From contig JAUYMU010000128.1 in the NCBI GenBank assembly GCA_030698405.1, forward strand, positions 1-64,000: 64,000 nt of DNA, written 5' to 3'. A model generated the notes under the pieces. That model did not search any database. It saw only the letters and a list, made by a program, of their open reading frames with translations, and had not been told where the DNA came from. Made by a program: the position numbers and the translations under genes. This stretch comes from Bacteroidota bacterium. GTDB taxonomy: Bacteria; Bacteroidota; Bacteroidia; Bacteroidales; Prolixibacteraceae. Shown here piece by piece: positions 8,068-17,052 of this stretch (position 1 is its first letter; the number at the start of each line of letters is the position of its first letter).

Positions 8068-8694
8068 TTAACCTACTTTGGCGTTTAAATCAAAAATGTC
8101 AGCAATCCGGAGCAGACCGGCAAAATTGTGAACAGCAAGTTTGTCATTGATTCTCCTGCGGTGTGTGTTTACTGTGTGAATGGAAACAAATATCTTATTG
8201 GCGATCTCCTGGCTGCTCATTCCGGATGTTACCAACCCCACAATTTCCCTTTCTCTTTTAGTTAAAGAAGATACTTTCGTATGGTTCTCATTGAAAAATC
8301 CGTCGTTTTCCAATACCCGGTACAATCTTTTTTTTATATCGCCCAACAACTCCAGGTCGTATGAAAATATGACTATTTCTTTGGGTATTCCTTTGTCGGA
8401 GCGGTTAAGCCTGGCCGAAGAAATAACCCAACCGGATTGTGCTGAGGTCTGATTATCGGAGCGGTAGAAAAAACTATAGATAGTCTGCGGATCCTTGTTA
8501 TTTAAAAACCCTGCTATTTCTTCGGCAAGCTTTTCGTATGTTTCATTGGAAAGGGGTTCCCTAAAGTGTTGATGAAGAAGGGAAGGTGTACCGTCAGGAA
8601 CAACTTTTTTCAATTCAGGCAGCGGAAAGACCTTTATCTGATCGGGGAATAGGTTCAATATTCCCGATATAAGTTTGTCGTGAAGGTTATTCAT
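8068..8694 (-). CDS. LuxR-type HTH transcriptional regulator with divergent PAS-like N-terminus
   Basis: 208 residues. The N-terminal ~140 residues have a beta/alpha pattern that could be a divergent PAS fold (I-V-I-F-S-Y-D-L-E-L-L-G near residue 120). Residues ~143-205 are a LuxR/GerE HTH: L-T-K-R-E-R-E-I-V-G-L-V-T-S-G-M-S-S-Q-E-I-A and S-I-H-T-V-N-T-H-R-R-R-I. It is followed after 1 nt by a paralogous regulator gene, forming a two-gene unit. It is divergent from the DMT transporter gene, with 284 bp between starts. No acidic receiver pocket is seen. The HTH is clear; the N-terminal assignment is tentative. Confidence 0.78.
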   Translation of the reverse strand: MNNLHDKLISGILNLFPDQIKVFPLPELKKVVPDGTPSLLHQHFREPLSNETYEKLAEEIAGFLNNKDPQTIYSFFYRSDNQTSAQSGWVISSARLNRSDKGIPKEIVIFSYDLELLGDIKKRLYRVLENDGFFNENHTKVSSLTKREREIVGLVTSGMSSQEIANKIFVSIHTVNTHRRRINDKLAVHNFAGLLRIADIFDLNAKVG

Positions 8695-8934
8695 ATTGGG
8701 CAGGTCAAAGGTTAAAATTGATGTTATATTAGACTGCTATAAGTTTAATTTACAAATAACTCCTTCTGCCCCAAAAACTCATCCTTTTGCCATTTGTTTC
8801 TTTTTATCTTTATAAACCTAGTAATTAGACTGATAGATTCACGAGAATAATTAATAACATTGTTGATCGCCTAATGTTCAGATTTGATATAAAAATTTGT
8901 TGGTTCCAAATTAAAAAATTACCATATCTTGCCG

Positions 8935-8970
8935 AAGCGAAATCTCATTAAAAAGGTTTCGCTTTTTTTT
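8935..8970 (+). terminator. Terminator-like hairpin with T-run in the leader of the DMT transporter gene
   Basis: Arms AAGCGAAA (8935-8942) and TTTCGCTT (8957-8964) with a 14-nt loop are followed by an unbroken T-run to 8970. The start codon of the transporter is at 8979. The upstream neighbour is divergent, so there is no plus-strand gene for it to terminate; it may be a leader attenuator or a remnant. Confidence 0.6.
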
Positions 8971-8978
8971 ATTCAGAT

Positions 8979-9899
8979 ATGGCAGAGATTAAGTCGGAAG
9001 AGTGGAAAGGGTATGTTTATGCATTGGTTGGTACCATTGCCTTTTCGAGTCTTTATGTTTTTAGCAAAGCGGGTTTAAATCAGGTTGAATTGGCCCAGTT
9101 CGGGTTCTATTATTTCGGGATGGGATTTCTGATCAACCTGGGATTTATTCTGGTTTCAGGAAAAATAAAACAACTGCCTGCAATTCCCCGAAAAGTATGG
9201 GGTTTGCTCATTTTGCTCGGTGCAATTGATATTCTCTCCAATGTCACATTTTTTATGTCAATACATGCAATTGCCGATCCTGCAGTTACTTCATTTCTGG
9301 GCAATCTGTTCCCGGTTTTCATGAGTATCCTTGGAATTACTTTTCTGAAGGAACGTTTTACCTGGACAGAGGCTCTTGGAGCTTTGATGGCCATTGCCGG
9401 TGCATTTATAATCAGTTACACCGGCGATCTCGATTGGCGCAAAATATTAATTCCCGGAACCGGTCTTGTAGTGATCAATACTTTTTTTGCAGCAACACTT
9501 TCAATAATCGTCAAGAAGAATGTAAAAAAGGCCAGTCCTGAAGTTTTTAACCTGAACTCAAATGGCTGGATATTCCTTTTCTTTCTGGGGTATTTTCTAT
9601 GGAGCGGACTGCCGGTTTCCATTCCTGTCAAAGCTTTTCAGAACATCGCTTTGGGCGCATTCTTTGGTTCCTTTATTGGTATTTTATCGTTTTATTATTC
9701 CTATCGCTATATCGCGGCTTCCCGATCTTCGATCATCCAAAGTTTAAAAGGAATTTTTGTGTTGATTATTGCTTACTTTTTCTTCGGAAATTTTCCACTC
9801 CCCATTCAGTTATGGGGCGGAGCAATCACTGTTGCAGGAGTGATCATCATGACTTTGGCGCAAGCCGGGGTGTTTCGGGTCAGGCGGAGGAATGGATGA
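8979..9899 (+). CDS. DMT-superfamily (EamA-type) membrane transporter
   Basis: 306 residues with about ten hydrophobic helices arranged as two EamA halves (residues ~10-150 and ~155-300). Typical signs are the G-T-I-A-F-S-S-L-Y-V-F-S-K start of the first half, F-L-G-N-L-F-P-V-F-M-S-I-L-G ending with F-L-K-E-R-F-T-W, and I-A-G-A-F-I-I-S-Y-T-G-D before the middle loop. The C-terminal G-A-I-T-V-A-G-V-I-I-M-T is also typical. It belongs to the inner-membrane drug/metabolite transporters; the substrate cannot be told. It stands alone, with a divergent regulator gene upstream and a convergent PfkB kinase downstream. The ATG at 8979 lies only 8 nt after a terminator-like T-run. Confidence 0.85.
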   Translation: MAEIKSEEWKGYVYALVGTIAFSSLYVFSKAGLNQVELAQFGFYYFGMGFLINLGFILVSGKIKQLPAIPRKVWGLLILLGAIDILSNVTFFMSIHAIADPAVTSFLGNLFPVFMSILGITFLKERFTWTEALGALMAIAGAFIISYTGDLDWRKILIPGTGLVVINTFFAATLSIIVKKNVKKASPEVFNLNSNGWIFLFFLGYFLWSGLPVSIPVKAFQNIALGAFFGSFIGILSFYYSYRYIAASRSSIIQSLKGIFVLIIAYFFFGNFPLPIQLWGGAITVAGVIIMTLAQAGVFRVRRRNG

Positions 9900-9971
9900 A
9901 TGGTTATATGGTTGTATGGTTATTTTGTCCAACCATCCTAACGATTAAGCTATTCAACAAATTTATCGTTA

Positions 9972-10895
9972 CTAATGAAACCCGAAAACATTCCGGTTGT
10001 GCGGAATGCCCATAAAATCGATGATTTGCTGTTTTGAAACAGGCGCGGTGGCTCCGGTGGTTGTAGCAATCATTGCACCGGCTGCATTCCCGAAACGGAG
10101 CGCTGCATCAATCGGATGTCCGTTCATGTAATAATGAACAAATCCGGCAGAGAATGCATCACCTGATCCAACTGTGTCTCCCAGACTGATTTGATATCCG
10201 GGATCGTAATAAAAAACATCATCTTTTGTCAGGCAGAAAGCTCCGTTTGAACCAAGCGTGCAAAGAATGATTTCAAGATCGAATGTTTCGAGTGCTTCCT
10301 TCGCCAGGTCTTTTAGGTTCACACTTTTCAGTCCAAGCAATTCTTTGGTGATCAACAATTCTTCATCGTTGGTTTTAAGAATGTTTGCCATTCGAAGGCT
10401 CTCCTCAACGGAAGCTGCGGTATAACATTTTTTCCGAAGATTGATATCCAGAAACTTCACAACATCCGGAGACTCATGAATCAGTTCGCGCAAAGTATTT
10501 TTTGAAATGCCATATCGTTGCACCAAAGTTCCGAAACAAACGCAATCAGCTTCACTGAAGGCATCAATCATTTCATAATTAATCTCAATGTGATCGTAAG
10601 CAACATCGGTGGTAATATTAAAATCGGGATTTCCATTTTCATCAATCTTTACTTTCACCGAACCTGTTGGAAATTCATAATCGGTCTGTATGTTTTCGTC
10701 GGAAAGGCCAAGACGCCGAATCGCTTCGCGGGCATCTTTTCCGGCTTTGTCGTTCCCAACCTTGCTTAGCAAAGTTCCGTGGTCGCCAAATGAATTGATA
10801 CGGTAAATAAAATTGGCAGGCGCTCCTCCGAGCACCTTTCCTGTTGGAAGCAAATCCCACAACAACTCACCAAAAGCAGCAATCTTTTTCGGCAT
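9972..10895 (-). CDS. PfkB-family carbohydrate kinase, fructokinase-like
   Basis: 307 residues, a normal length for ribokinase/PfkB sugar kinases. The N-terminus has A-F-G-E-L-L-W-D-L-L-P and the G-G-A-P-A-N-F sugar-binding motif. The C-terminal signature D-T-V-G-S-G-D-A-F-S-A-G-F carries the catalytic Asp and the anion hole. A family-typical N-A-A-G-A segment follows near residue 270. These features are typical of bacterial fructokinases (ATP + D-fructose to fructose 6-phosphate), but the exact sugar is not proven. The gene is convergent with the DMT transporter and divergent from the AcpH-like gene. No sugar transporter or glycosidase is adjacent. Confidence 0.85.
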   Translation of the reverse strand: MPKKIAAFGELLWDLLPTGKVLGGAPANFIYRINSFGDHGTLLSKVGNDKAGKDAREAIRRLGLSDENIQTDYEFPTGSVKVKIDENGNPDFNITTDVAYDHIEINYEMIDAFSEADCVCFGTLVQRYGISKNTLRELIHESPDVVKFLDINLRKKCYTAASVEESLRMANILKTNDEELLITKELLGLKSVNLKDLAKEALETFDLEIILCTLGSNGAFCLTKDDVFYYDPGYQISLGDTVGSGDAFSAGFVHYYMNGHPIDAALRFGNAAGAMIATTTGATAPVSKQQIIDFMGIPHNRNVFGFH

Positions 10896-11004
10896 GATTT
10901 AAATTTATAATAGGTCGGCAAGATAAATAAAAAACAAAAAATGCCGTTTGTAATCCTGGGATTCTTTTGAACCAACAATTAACATCCATACCTGTTATAC
11001 TAAC

Positions 11005-11622
11005 ATGAATTATCTGGCTCATTTATACCTTTCGGGCGATTCGGAAGAAATTAAACTCGGAAATTTCATAGGCGATTTTGTGAAGGGGAACCGACATCAG
11101 GAATTTCCGGAGCAGGTGGCTTATGGAATTATACTTCACCGGCGAATCGATTCGTTTACCGATCAACATGCTGATGTGAAGGAATGTATCAAACTTTTAC
11201 GTCCGGGTTACGGCAGATATTCAGGGATCATTACAGATGTCTTTTTCGATCATTTTTTGGCTGCCAACTGGAGCGATTATTCAGTTCATACGCTGCGAAA
11301 CTTTGCGAAAAATGCACATGGAGTGTTTTTATCCAATTTCGGATTGCTCCCATTTCGCGTCAAACAGTTTCTCCCATTTCTGATGCACCACAAGCGATTG
11401 GAATCCTACTCCAAACGTGAAAACCTCCTGAATGTATTTGAAATCATGTCGCGTCACACTTCCCTGCCTGCCAACAGCGACTGGGCGATGCAGATGCTAA
11501 ATCAGGAATACGATCAGTTTGAAGCCCTGTTCAGGAGCTTTTTTCCTGAATTAATTGACTATGTGGAAACGGAGTTTGCAGTGGAAATTGTGAGGCCGCA
11601 TGGATTGTGGGTTAAAACCTGA
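11005..11622 (+). CDS. Acyl carrier protein phosphodiesterase family protein (AcpH/DUF479)
   Basis: 205 residues. The opening M-N-Y-L-A-H-L-Y-L-S-G followed by L-G-N-F-I-G-D-F-V-K-G is the family hallmark. His and Asp residues follow in I-L-H-R-R-I-D-S-F-T-D and V-F-F-D-H-F-L-A, positioned like the metal-binding HD-type residues of this family. In E. coli AcpH removes the 4'-phosphopantetheine arm from ACP. Many Bacteroidota homologues are of untested activity. It is followed by a YjbQ-like gene after 92 nt on the same strand; no functional link is obvious. Confidence 0.8.
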   Translation: MNYLAHLYLSGDSEEIKLGNFIGDFVKGNRHQEFPEQVAYGIILHRRIDSFTDQHADVKECIKLLRPGYGRYSGIITDVFFDHFLAANWSDYSVHTLRNFAKNAHGVFLSNFGLLPFRVKQFLPFLMHHKRLESYSKRENLLNVFEIMSRHTSLPANSDWAMQMLNQEYDQFEALFRSFFPELIDYVETEFAVEIVRPHGLWVKT

Positions 11623-11714
11623 TTGGGGATGCCATAAAAACTAATGAGATTCAATCCTTTTACTATCAATGAACTCAATGACTTTTAATACCTTATCAAC
11701 TTGAAATTCACGTT

Positions 11715-12125
11715 ATGACAGAACAATTCGAAATTACCCTTCCCGCTTTCAAGCGTGGTTATCACCTGATCACCGATTTGATTGAACGGAAACTGCCGCC
11801 ACTTCCGGAGAAAGGCCTGGTGAATATATTGCTCCAGCATACTTCCGCAGGTATTAGTTTGAATGAAAATGCAGATCCATCGGTTCGGATTGATTTTGAA
11901 TCGTTTATGAATAAACTTGTGCCTGAAAACAATCCATCATTTATTCATGTTCTGGAAGGCAGCGACGATATGCCTGCGCATCTTAAATCATCCCTTATTG
12001 GCGTCAGTCTGACGATTCCGGTTACCAATCATCGTTTAAACCTGGGCACCTGGCAAGGTATTTATTTGTGTGAATTCCGCAATTCAGGAGGAAACCGCCG
12101 TTTGGTAGTTACTATAATCGATTGA
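11715..12125 (+). CDS. YjbQ/UPF0047 family protein
   Basis: 136 residues, the usual full length. It shows the conserved H-T-S-A-G-I-S-L-N-E-N-A-D-P-S-V motif and the C-terminal G-T-W-Q-G-I-Y-L-C-E-F-R-N segment typical of the UPF0047 (COG0432) beta-sandwich family. His residues in H-T-S, in the central F-I-H-V-L-E-G-S-D-D-M-P-A-H-L-K-S-S region and elsewhere form the presumed metal site. An E. coli member has secondary thiamine-phosphate synthase activity, but the physiological role of the family remains open. It is convergent with the cyclopropane synthase gene (12163-13299), with a 37-nt gap. Confidence 0.85.
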   Translation: MTEQFEITLPAFKRGYHLITDLIERKLPPLPEKGLVNILLQHTSAGISLNENADPSVRIDFESFMNKLVPENNPSFIHVLEGSDDMPAHLKSSLIGVSLTIPVTNHRLNLGTWQGIYLCEFRNSGGNRRLVVTIID

Positions 12126-12162
12126 GGATTGGTCGAATTTAATGTTTTGATTTGTTTCGCTT

Positions 12163-13299
12163 TTATCTGATCGCTTGATAACCATTTGGAACACCTTTTT
12201 TTGAAAGCACAATTTGCCAAAGCTGGTTCTTTCGGGCGCGGAATGATCCGGCGCAGGAGAGCAGGTAATATTTCCACATCCGATAGAATCTTTCGTCGTA
12301 ATCAGGTTTTAGTTCATCCCATGAGCGGTCGAAATTTTCAAACCATGCCATTAGTGTCTTGTCATAATCCTGCCCAAAGTTATGCAAGTCTTCCATCACA
12401 AATAATTGTTCGATGGAAGCGCCAATCTGTGTAATTGAAGGAAGCATCGAATTTGGGAAAATGTATTTGTTCGTCCACGGATCGGTTGTAATCATCGATT
12501 TATTTGAGCCTATCGTATGAAGCAAAAACAGCCCGTCCTCTTTCAATAACCGATGAATTGTCTGCATATAGATTCGGTAATTCTTGTATCCCACATGCTC
12601 AAACATGCCGATTGAAACGACCCGATCGAAAAAAATTCCCTTACCGAGCAAAGATTCTGCATTTAACTTTCTGTAATCCTGAAGCTTGATTTCCACTTTC
12701 AATCCTTTACAAATCTGGCTGGACAATTCAGCCTGTTCCTTCGAAATTGTAATTCCTGTCACCTCCACTCCATATTTTTCAGCTGCATATTTGCAAAAAC
12801 TTCCCCAGCCAGAGCCAATATCCAATACTTTCATTTCAGGCTGTAAATAGAGCTTTCTGCATATTAAATCAAGTTTAGACTCTTGTGCTTCATCAAGATT
12901 TCGGGCATCTTTCCAATAGCCACAAGAATAGGCCATCCTTTTATCAAGCATTTTTTGAAACAGTAAATTCCCAATGTTATAGTGCTTTTCTCCAACCTCG
13001 AAAGCTTTTGATTGTTTTCCGGCATTAAAGACTTTTGCTTTAATAATTTGAGAAACAATTTTCCATGACTTAATTTTCTCATGAAGAGAGGCAGTAATAA
13101 GGCGGAAGATTAATTCATCCAGATTTTTTACTTCCCACCAGCCATCCATGTATGATTCTCCAAGCCCGAGTACTCCATCCCGAAGTACACGATTATAAAA
13201 TGCTGGATTATTTACCTGAATATCAGAATCACCAGTGCCGTTTAATGTTACGTGCGCTTCAGAAAGAAGGGATTTGATTACTTCCTGGTTGTTCTGCAT
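12163..13299 (-). CDS. cfa: Cyclopropane-fatty-acyl-phospholipid synthase-type methyltransferase
   Basis: 378 residues, matching Cfa. The N-terminal part (1-110) contains L-G-L-G-E-S-Y-M-D-G-W-W, characteristic of Cfa. Then comes the H-Y-N-I-G-N substrate motif, Y-S-C-G-Y-W near residue 140, and the SAM site V-L-D-I-G-S-G-W-G-S-F near residue 168. The motif M-F-E-H-V-G-Y-K-N-Y carries the catalytic-site Glu. The enzyme methylenates the double bond of membrane phospholipid acyl chains using S-adenosylmethionine. It is a single gene, divergent from the E1 gene with 236 bp between. The start at 13299 is an ATG with the Cfa N-terminus complete. Confidence 0.92.
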   Translation of the reverse strand: MQNNQEVIKSLLSEAHVTLNGTGDSDIQVNNPAFYNRVLRDGVLGLGESYMDGWWEVKNLDELIFRLITASLHEKIKSWKIVSQIIKAKVFNAGKQSKAFEVGEKHYNIGNLLFQKMLDKRMAYSCGYWKDARNLDEAQESKLDLICRKLYLQPEMKVLDIGSGWGSFCKYAAEKYGVEVTGITISKEQAELSSQICKGLKVEIKLQDYRKLNAESLLGKGIFFDRVVSIGMFEHVGYKNYRIYMQTIHRLLKEDGLFLLHTIGSNKSMITTDPWTNKYIFPNSMLPSITQIGASIEQLFVMEDLHNFGQDYDKTLMAWFENFDRSWDELKPDYDERFYRMWKYYLLSCAGSFRARKNQLWQIVLSKKGVPNGYQAIR

Positions 13300-13535
13300 A
13301 GGAAATAGATTTAGAAGTCGATTTCATAAATAAAACAGCAGAAGCGTATAAAAAGTTGATGTGTTTTCGGATGTTTTCAGGTAAAAATAGTGCGTATTCA
13401 GTTTTGCAAGGGCTCGCATGGGTTGAACAAAAATTGATGGAAACAGTTTCAGTAGCATTGATGTTTCAAATTGAAGTGTTTCAAACGAATTTGGCGGATA
13501 AATACTTATACAAATTTTAATATTTATTGCAACGA

Positions 13536-15953
13536 ATGTATCTTGACAAAGCAGAACTTGTGGAAACAAAAACGGAGCTGATAGCGAACGTATTACAAGA
13601 TTATTACCTCGTCTATCTAAGTCGGCAGTTAAGTTTGTTGGGACGAAAAGAAGTTCACAACGGACGGGCGCATTTTGGGGTTTTTGGGGATGGAAAGGAA
13701 TTGGCACAAATTGCATTGGCCAAAACATTCCGGAAAGGCGACTGGCGCTCGGGCTACTATCGTGACCAAACATTTATGCTGGCGTTGGATTTACTGAAAA
13801 CGGAAGAATTTTTTTCCATGATGTACGGTGATACCGATGTGAATTTCAACCCTTCAACCGGAGGGCGAAATTTCAACAATCATTTCAGCACAGCAAATAT
13901 TAATCCTGAAGGGAAAATTCACAACCTGATGGGGCAGTTCAATTCAGCTGCCGATCTTTCGCCAACTGCAGGCCAAATGCCGCGGTTGCTGGGCCTTGCA
14001 CAGGCTTCAAAAATGGTCAGGCAAAATCCGGAATTGAAAAAACACCTCCATAATAATGTTGACGGAAATGAAGTGGCTTTTGGTTCTATTGGCGACGCAA
14101 GTACTTCAGAAGGAATGTTTTTCGAAACAATCAATGCAGCAGGAGTCATGCAGGTTCCGTTAGCCATAACTGTATATGACGATGGTTTCGGAATTAGTGT
14201 TCCAATTGAGCTTCAAACGACCAAATCGAGTATTTCAGAAGCATTGAAAGGTTTTGAAAACGATGACGATAACAACGGAATTTCAATTTTTACCTGCAAA
14301 GGATGGGATTATCCCAGGTTGGTACAAACCTTTTCAGAAGGAATTGAGCATTGCCGGAAAACACAAAATCCGGTTTTGTTTCACATTCAGGAATTAACAC
14401 AACCCCTTGGTCATTCAACTTCCGGTTCGCACGAGCATTACAAAACCAAAGAACGGCTTGCATGGGAAAACGAGTTCGATTGTCTGGTACAATTCCGGAA
14501 ATGGTTGCTTGAAACCGGCAAGGCTGATCACGACACACTTTCAGAAATTGAAAACAGAGCAGCAAGAACTGCACAGGCCGCGCGCAATAAGGCCTGGAAA
14601 CATTATGCGAATAGTTTTTCGGTTGAAACAAAGGCACTGACTCAGATTACCGATCAGATTAAATTAAAATCATCCCAAAAGATAAATCATACAGAAGAAC
14701 TTGAAGCCCTGAAAGACAAGACATTCCCGACAAGGCGATCTTTTTACAGTTTTGCCAAACGGATACTTTTTGAATTACATGGCAAGATTGATCTTACTAA
14801 TGAGCGGGAAAAACTGAACGAATGGATCAAAGGATTTGAGGAGCAAAACAGGAAATTTTATAACACGAACCTTTACAGGGAAGGAAAAGATTCGGCATTG
14901 CTGGTAAAGGGTATTTCTGTTGTCTATCCTGAAAACCCATTGCAGGTCAATGGTTCACAAATCATTAATCAGAACTTCGATGCACTGTTTGAAAAACACC
15001 CGAATTTAGTCACTTTTGGCGAAGACACCGGTATGCTGGGCGATGTAAATCAGGGGATGAAAGGCATGCAGGCCAAATACGGCGACGACAGGGTTTTTGA
15101 TACCGGCATCAGGGAAACAACCATTATCGGACAGGGAATCGGGTTGGCGCTTAGAGGGTTTCGTCCGATTGCTGAAATTCAGTATCTTGATTATCTGATT
15201 TACGCGCAATCGACGCTGAGCGATGATTTGGCATGTATGCAATACCGCTCCATTGGAAAACAGGCGGCTCCACTCATTATCCGAACCCGCGGGCATCAAT
15301 TGCAGGGAATCTGGCACGCAGGTTCACCTATGCAACTAATATTGGGTTCATTGCGCGGAATTTACCTCTGTGTTCCGCGAAACATGACCCAGGCTGCCGG
15401 CTTTTACAACACCCTGCTCGAAGCGAATGATCCTGCACTGGTGATTGAACCACTGAAAGGATACAATGTCAAAGAACCATTGCCGTCGAACATGGGAGAA
15501 TTTAAAGTTCCGCTGGGTATTCCTGAAATTGTTTCAGAAGGAACAGATGTAACCCTGGTAACTTACGGATGGAATGTGCATCATGCAGAAAAAGCAGCCC
15601 ATTTATTGATGGAAATAAAAAACATCTCGGTGGAAGTGATTGATGTGCAGACATTGATGCCGTTTGATGTGACGCACATCATCGGCAAATCAATTCAGAA
15701 AACGAACAAGGTGATTTTTATCGACGAAGATGTTCCGGGAGGAGCCACAGCATACATGATGCAAAAAGTAATGCAGGAACAACAGGTTTTTAATTATCTG
15801 GATACTGCCCCACGTACCTTGTCGGCCATGGAACACCGACCGGCATACGGAATCGACGGGGAATACTTCACGAAACCAAACGTTGAATTGATCTTTGAAA
15901 ATATTTATCAAATGATGCACGAAGTGGATGTAATGAAATATCCGTCACTATAA
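13536..15953 (+). CDS. Fused alpha-beta 2-oxoacid dehydrogenase E1 component (thiamine-diphosphate dependent)
   Basis: The frame opens at a TTG (13527), but the ATG at 13536 is preferred, giving 805 residues. Residues ~1-380 are the alpha part, with the thiamine-diphosphate motif G-D-A-S-T-S-E-G-M-F-F-E-T. Residues ~450-805 are the beta part: T-F-G-E-D-T-G, V-F-D-T-G-I-R-E, F-R-P-I-A-E-I-Q-Y-L-D-Y, and the C-terminal V-I-D-V-Q-T-L-M-P-F-D. Both halves are complete. Such fusions are common in Bacteroidota and are usually annotated as branched-chain 2-oxoacid or pyruvate dehydrogenase E1. No E2 or E3 gene is nearby, so the substrate cannot be fixed. The cupin gene follows after 21 nt and may be co-transcribed. 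Confidence 0.9.
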   Translation: MYLDKAELVETKTELIANVLQDYYLVYLSRQLSLLGRKEVHNGRAHFGVFGDGKELAQIALAKTFRKGDWRSGYYRDQTFMLALDLLKTEEFFSMMYGDTDVNFNPSTGGRNFNNHFSTANINPEGKIHNLMGQFNSAADLSPTAGQMPRLLGLAQASKMVRQNPELKKHLHNNVDGNEVAFGSIGDASTSEGMFFETINAAGVMQVPLAITVYDDGFGISVPIELQTTKSSISEALKGFENDDDNNGISIFTCKGWDYPRLVQTFSEGIEHCRKTQNPVLFHIQELTQPLGHSTSGSHEHYKTKERLAWENEFDCLVQFRKWLLETGKADHDTLSEIENRAARTAQAARNKAWKHYANSFSVETKALTQITDQIKLKSSQKINHTEELEALKDKTFPTRRSFYSFAKRILFELHGKIDLTNEREKLNEWIKGFEEQNRKFYNTNLYREGKDSALLVKGISVVYPENPLQVNGSQIINQNFDALFEKHPNLVTFGEDTGMLGDVNQGMKGMQAKYGDDRVFDTGIRETTIIGQGIGLALRGFRPIAEIQYLDYLIYAQSTLSDDLACMQYRSIGKQAAPLIIRTRGHQLQGIWHAGSPMQLILGSLRGIYLCVPRNMTQAAGFYNTLLEANDPALVIEPLKGYNVKEPLPSNMGEFKVPLGIPEIVSEGTDVTLVTYGWNVHHAEKAAHLLMEIKNISVEVIDVQTLMPFDVTHIIGKSIQKTNKVIFIDEDVPGGATAYMMQKVMQEQQVFNYLDTAPRTLSAMEHRPAYGIDGEYFTKPNVELIFENIYQMMHEVDVMKYPSL

Positions 15954-15974
15954 ATTTCAATAAAACAATCAATT

Positions 15975-16301
15975 ATGCAAGAGCTATTTAGCAAAGGAAA
16001 AGTACTGAATCTGGAAGAAATGGTAGAATATTCATCCGGAGGCGTTATAAGCAAGCAGGTTTTGAAAAATCCTTCAGGAAATATCACCATGTTTTCTTTC
16101 GACAAAGGACAAGGCCTGACGGAACACACCGCACCGTTTGATGCCGTTGTTCAGGTACTGGACGGCGAAGCACAAATCACGATCGGAGGTAATCCTAATC
16201 TGGTAAAAAAGGGTGAGACCATCATTATGCCCGCAAATGTTTCACATGCTTTGCAGGCAGTGGAGCAGTTCAAAACGTTGCTGACAATGATAAAAGGATA
16301 A
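15975..16301 (+). CDS. Small cupin-domain protein
   Basis: 108 residues forming one cupin beta-barrel. Motif 1 is represented by L-T-E-H-T-A-P-F-D-A-V-V-Q-V-L-D-G-E and motif 2 by G-E-T-I-I-M-P-A-N-V-S-H-A-L. Metal-ligand His and Glu residues are present. The protein resembles the short cupins that bind small ligands or detoxify, but no substrate can be assigned. It lies 21 nt downstream of the E1 gene. The frame is ended by a short A/T hairpin and T-rich stretch. Confidence 0.82.
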   Translation: MQELFSKGKVLNLEEMVEYSSGGVISKQVLKNPSGNITMFSFDKGQGLTEHTAPFDAVVQVLDGEAQITIGGNPNLVKKGETIIMPANVSHALQAVEQFKTLLTMIKG

Positions 16302-16318
16302 ATGAATTTTTGTTTGAA

Positions 16319-16343
16319 GGGAAAAAACTTTTTTCCTTTTTTC
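16319..16343 (+). terminator. Possible A/T-stem terminator after the cupin gene
   Basis: GGAAAAAA (16320-16327) is followed directly by its complement TTTTTTCC (16329-16336) and then a six-T run. The loop is one base, so the real structure would open further. Position just after the cupin stop supports it, but the stem is almost pure A:T. Confidence 0.35.
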
Positions 16344-16375
16344 TACTAAACCGGAATTTTGTCGTACACCCCCAT

Positions 16376-16570
16376 AAAACCTACCTGCTTTCCGACCGTA
16401 TGTCGTGCAGCAGCTTCCTTGCCAACCAATTCCGGTTGTTCATGCACTCGGCAGCATTCGTGAAAAATCACTGTGGATATTTCAGGAACTACGGATCTAA
16501 CCTCAAGCCAAACATCCAGTCGTTCTTTAATATGCTGAAAATCAAAATACTGAAAATCAACAGTTTTTAA
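16376..16570 (+). pseudogene. IS1380-like transposase C-terminal remnant
   Basis: A 65-codon tail in frame reads K-T-Y-L-L-S-D-R-M-S-C-S-S-F-L-A-N-Q-F-R-L-F-M-H-S-A-A-F-V and later F-N-M-L-K-I-K-I-L-K-I. The segment from D-R-M-S to H-S-A-A matches the conserved C-terminal region I know from IS1380-family transposases. All catalytic-domain sequence upstream is missing and no inverted repeats were recognised. It is therefore a dead insertion-sequence fragment marking a rearranged patch downstream of the cupin gene. Confidence 0.65.
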
Positions 16571-16719
16571 ACAAAGACTGAAATGGGAACTTATGCCCTA
16601 TACATATCAAAATTATACTGGGAAACCGCTTTTATCAATGGGAAATTCAACATTGTATGCGTATTGAAAAATATTATCGATAGATAAACTATTTTTGAAC
16701 CAACTTTTAAGGTTTATGA

Positions 16720-17052
16720 ATTAATCAGGTTAGATGGAATGGAACGCATTGGATTGCAACCACGCCATTTAAAACGGGGCTTGCAAATACTTCATGGGGT
16801 AGGATCACAATATTTTATATTGGCGCTGATTTATATTTAATCAACGGAAACAATAATGGAACATTCGCTGGATATAAATGGAATGGGACACAATGGGATA
16901 GTTATCCAGCAATATTAACGGGAATAACCGCAGACGTCGGAGATTATTCAAGTCCTTCCGCTTTTTATTCTGGTTCCGAACTATGTATTGGAATGGCAGC
17001 TTATCCTTTTCTTACCGGAAGCCTGATTGTTTTGATGGTCGGTTTGTTTTGA
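16720..17052 (+). pseudogene. Open fragment of a Trp/Asn-rich, repeat-like protein without start codon
   Basis: About 110 codons are open from just after a TGA (16717-16719) to a TGA at 17050-17052, with no ATG near the beginning. The translation repeats the phrase W-N-G-T-x-W (near 16735 and again ~120 nt later), as in tandem beta-propeller or surface repeats. It ends in a hydrophobic stretch, S-L-I-V-L-M-V-G-L-F. It is in the same frame as the MscS fragment that follows the TGA, so the two look fused by a deletion. The source family was not recognised. Confidence 0.5.

Noticed and set aside
9905-9936. Short inverted repeat ATGGTT...AACCAT after the DMT transporter gene
   Set aside because: The stem is only 6 bp and no T-run follows, so it is not reported as a terminator.
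13324-13773. 149-codon minus-strand frame overlapping the E1 start
   Set aside because: It spans the E1 coding start on the opposite strand and has no recognisable domain; the E1 frame is clearly real.
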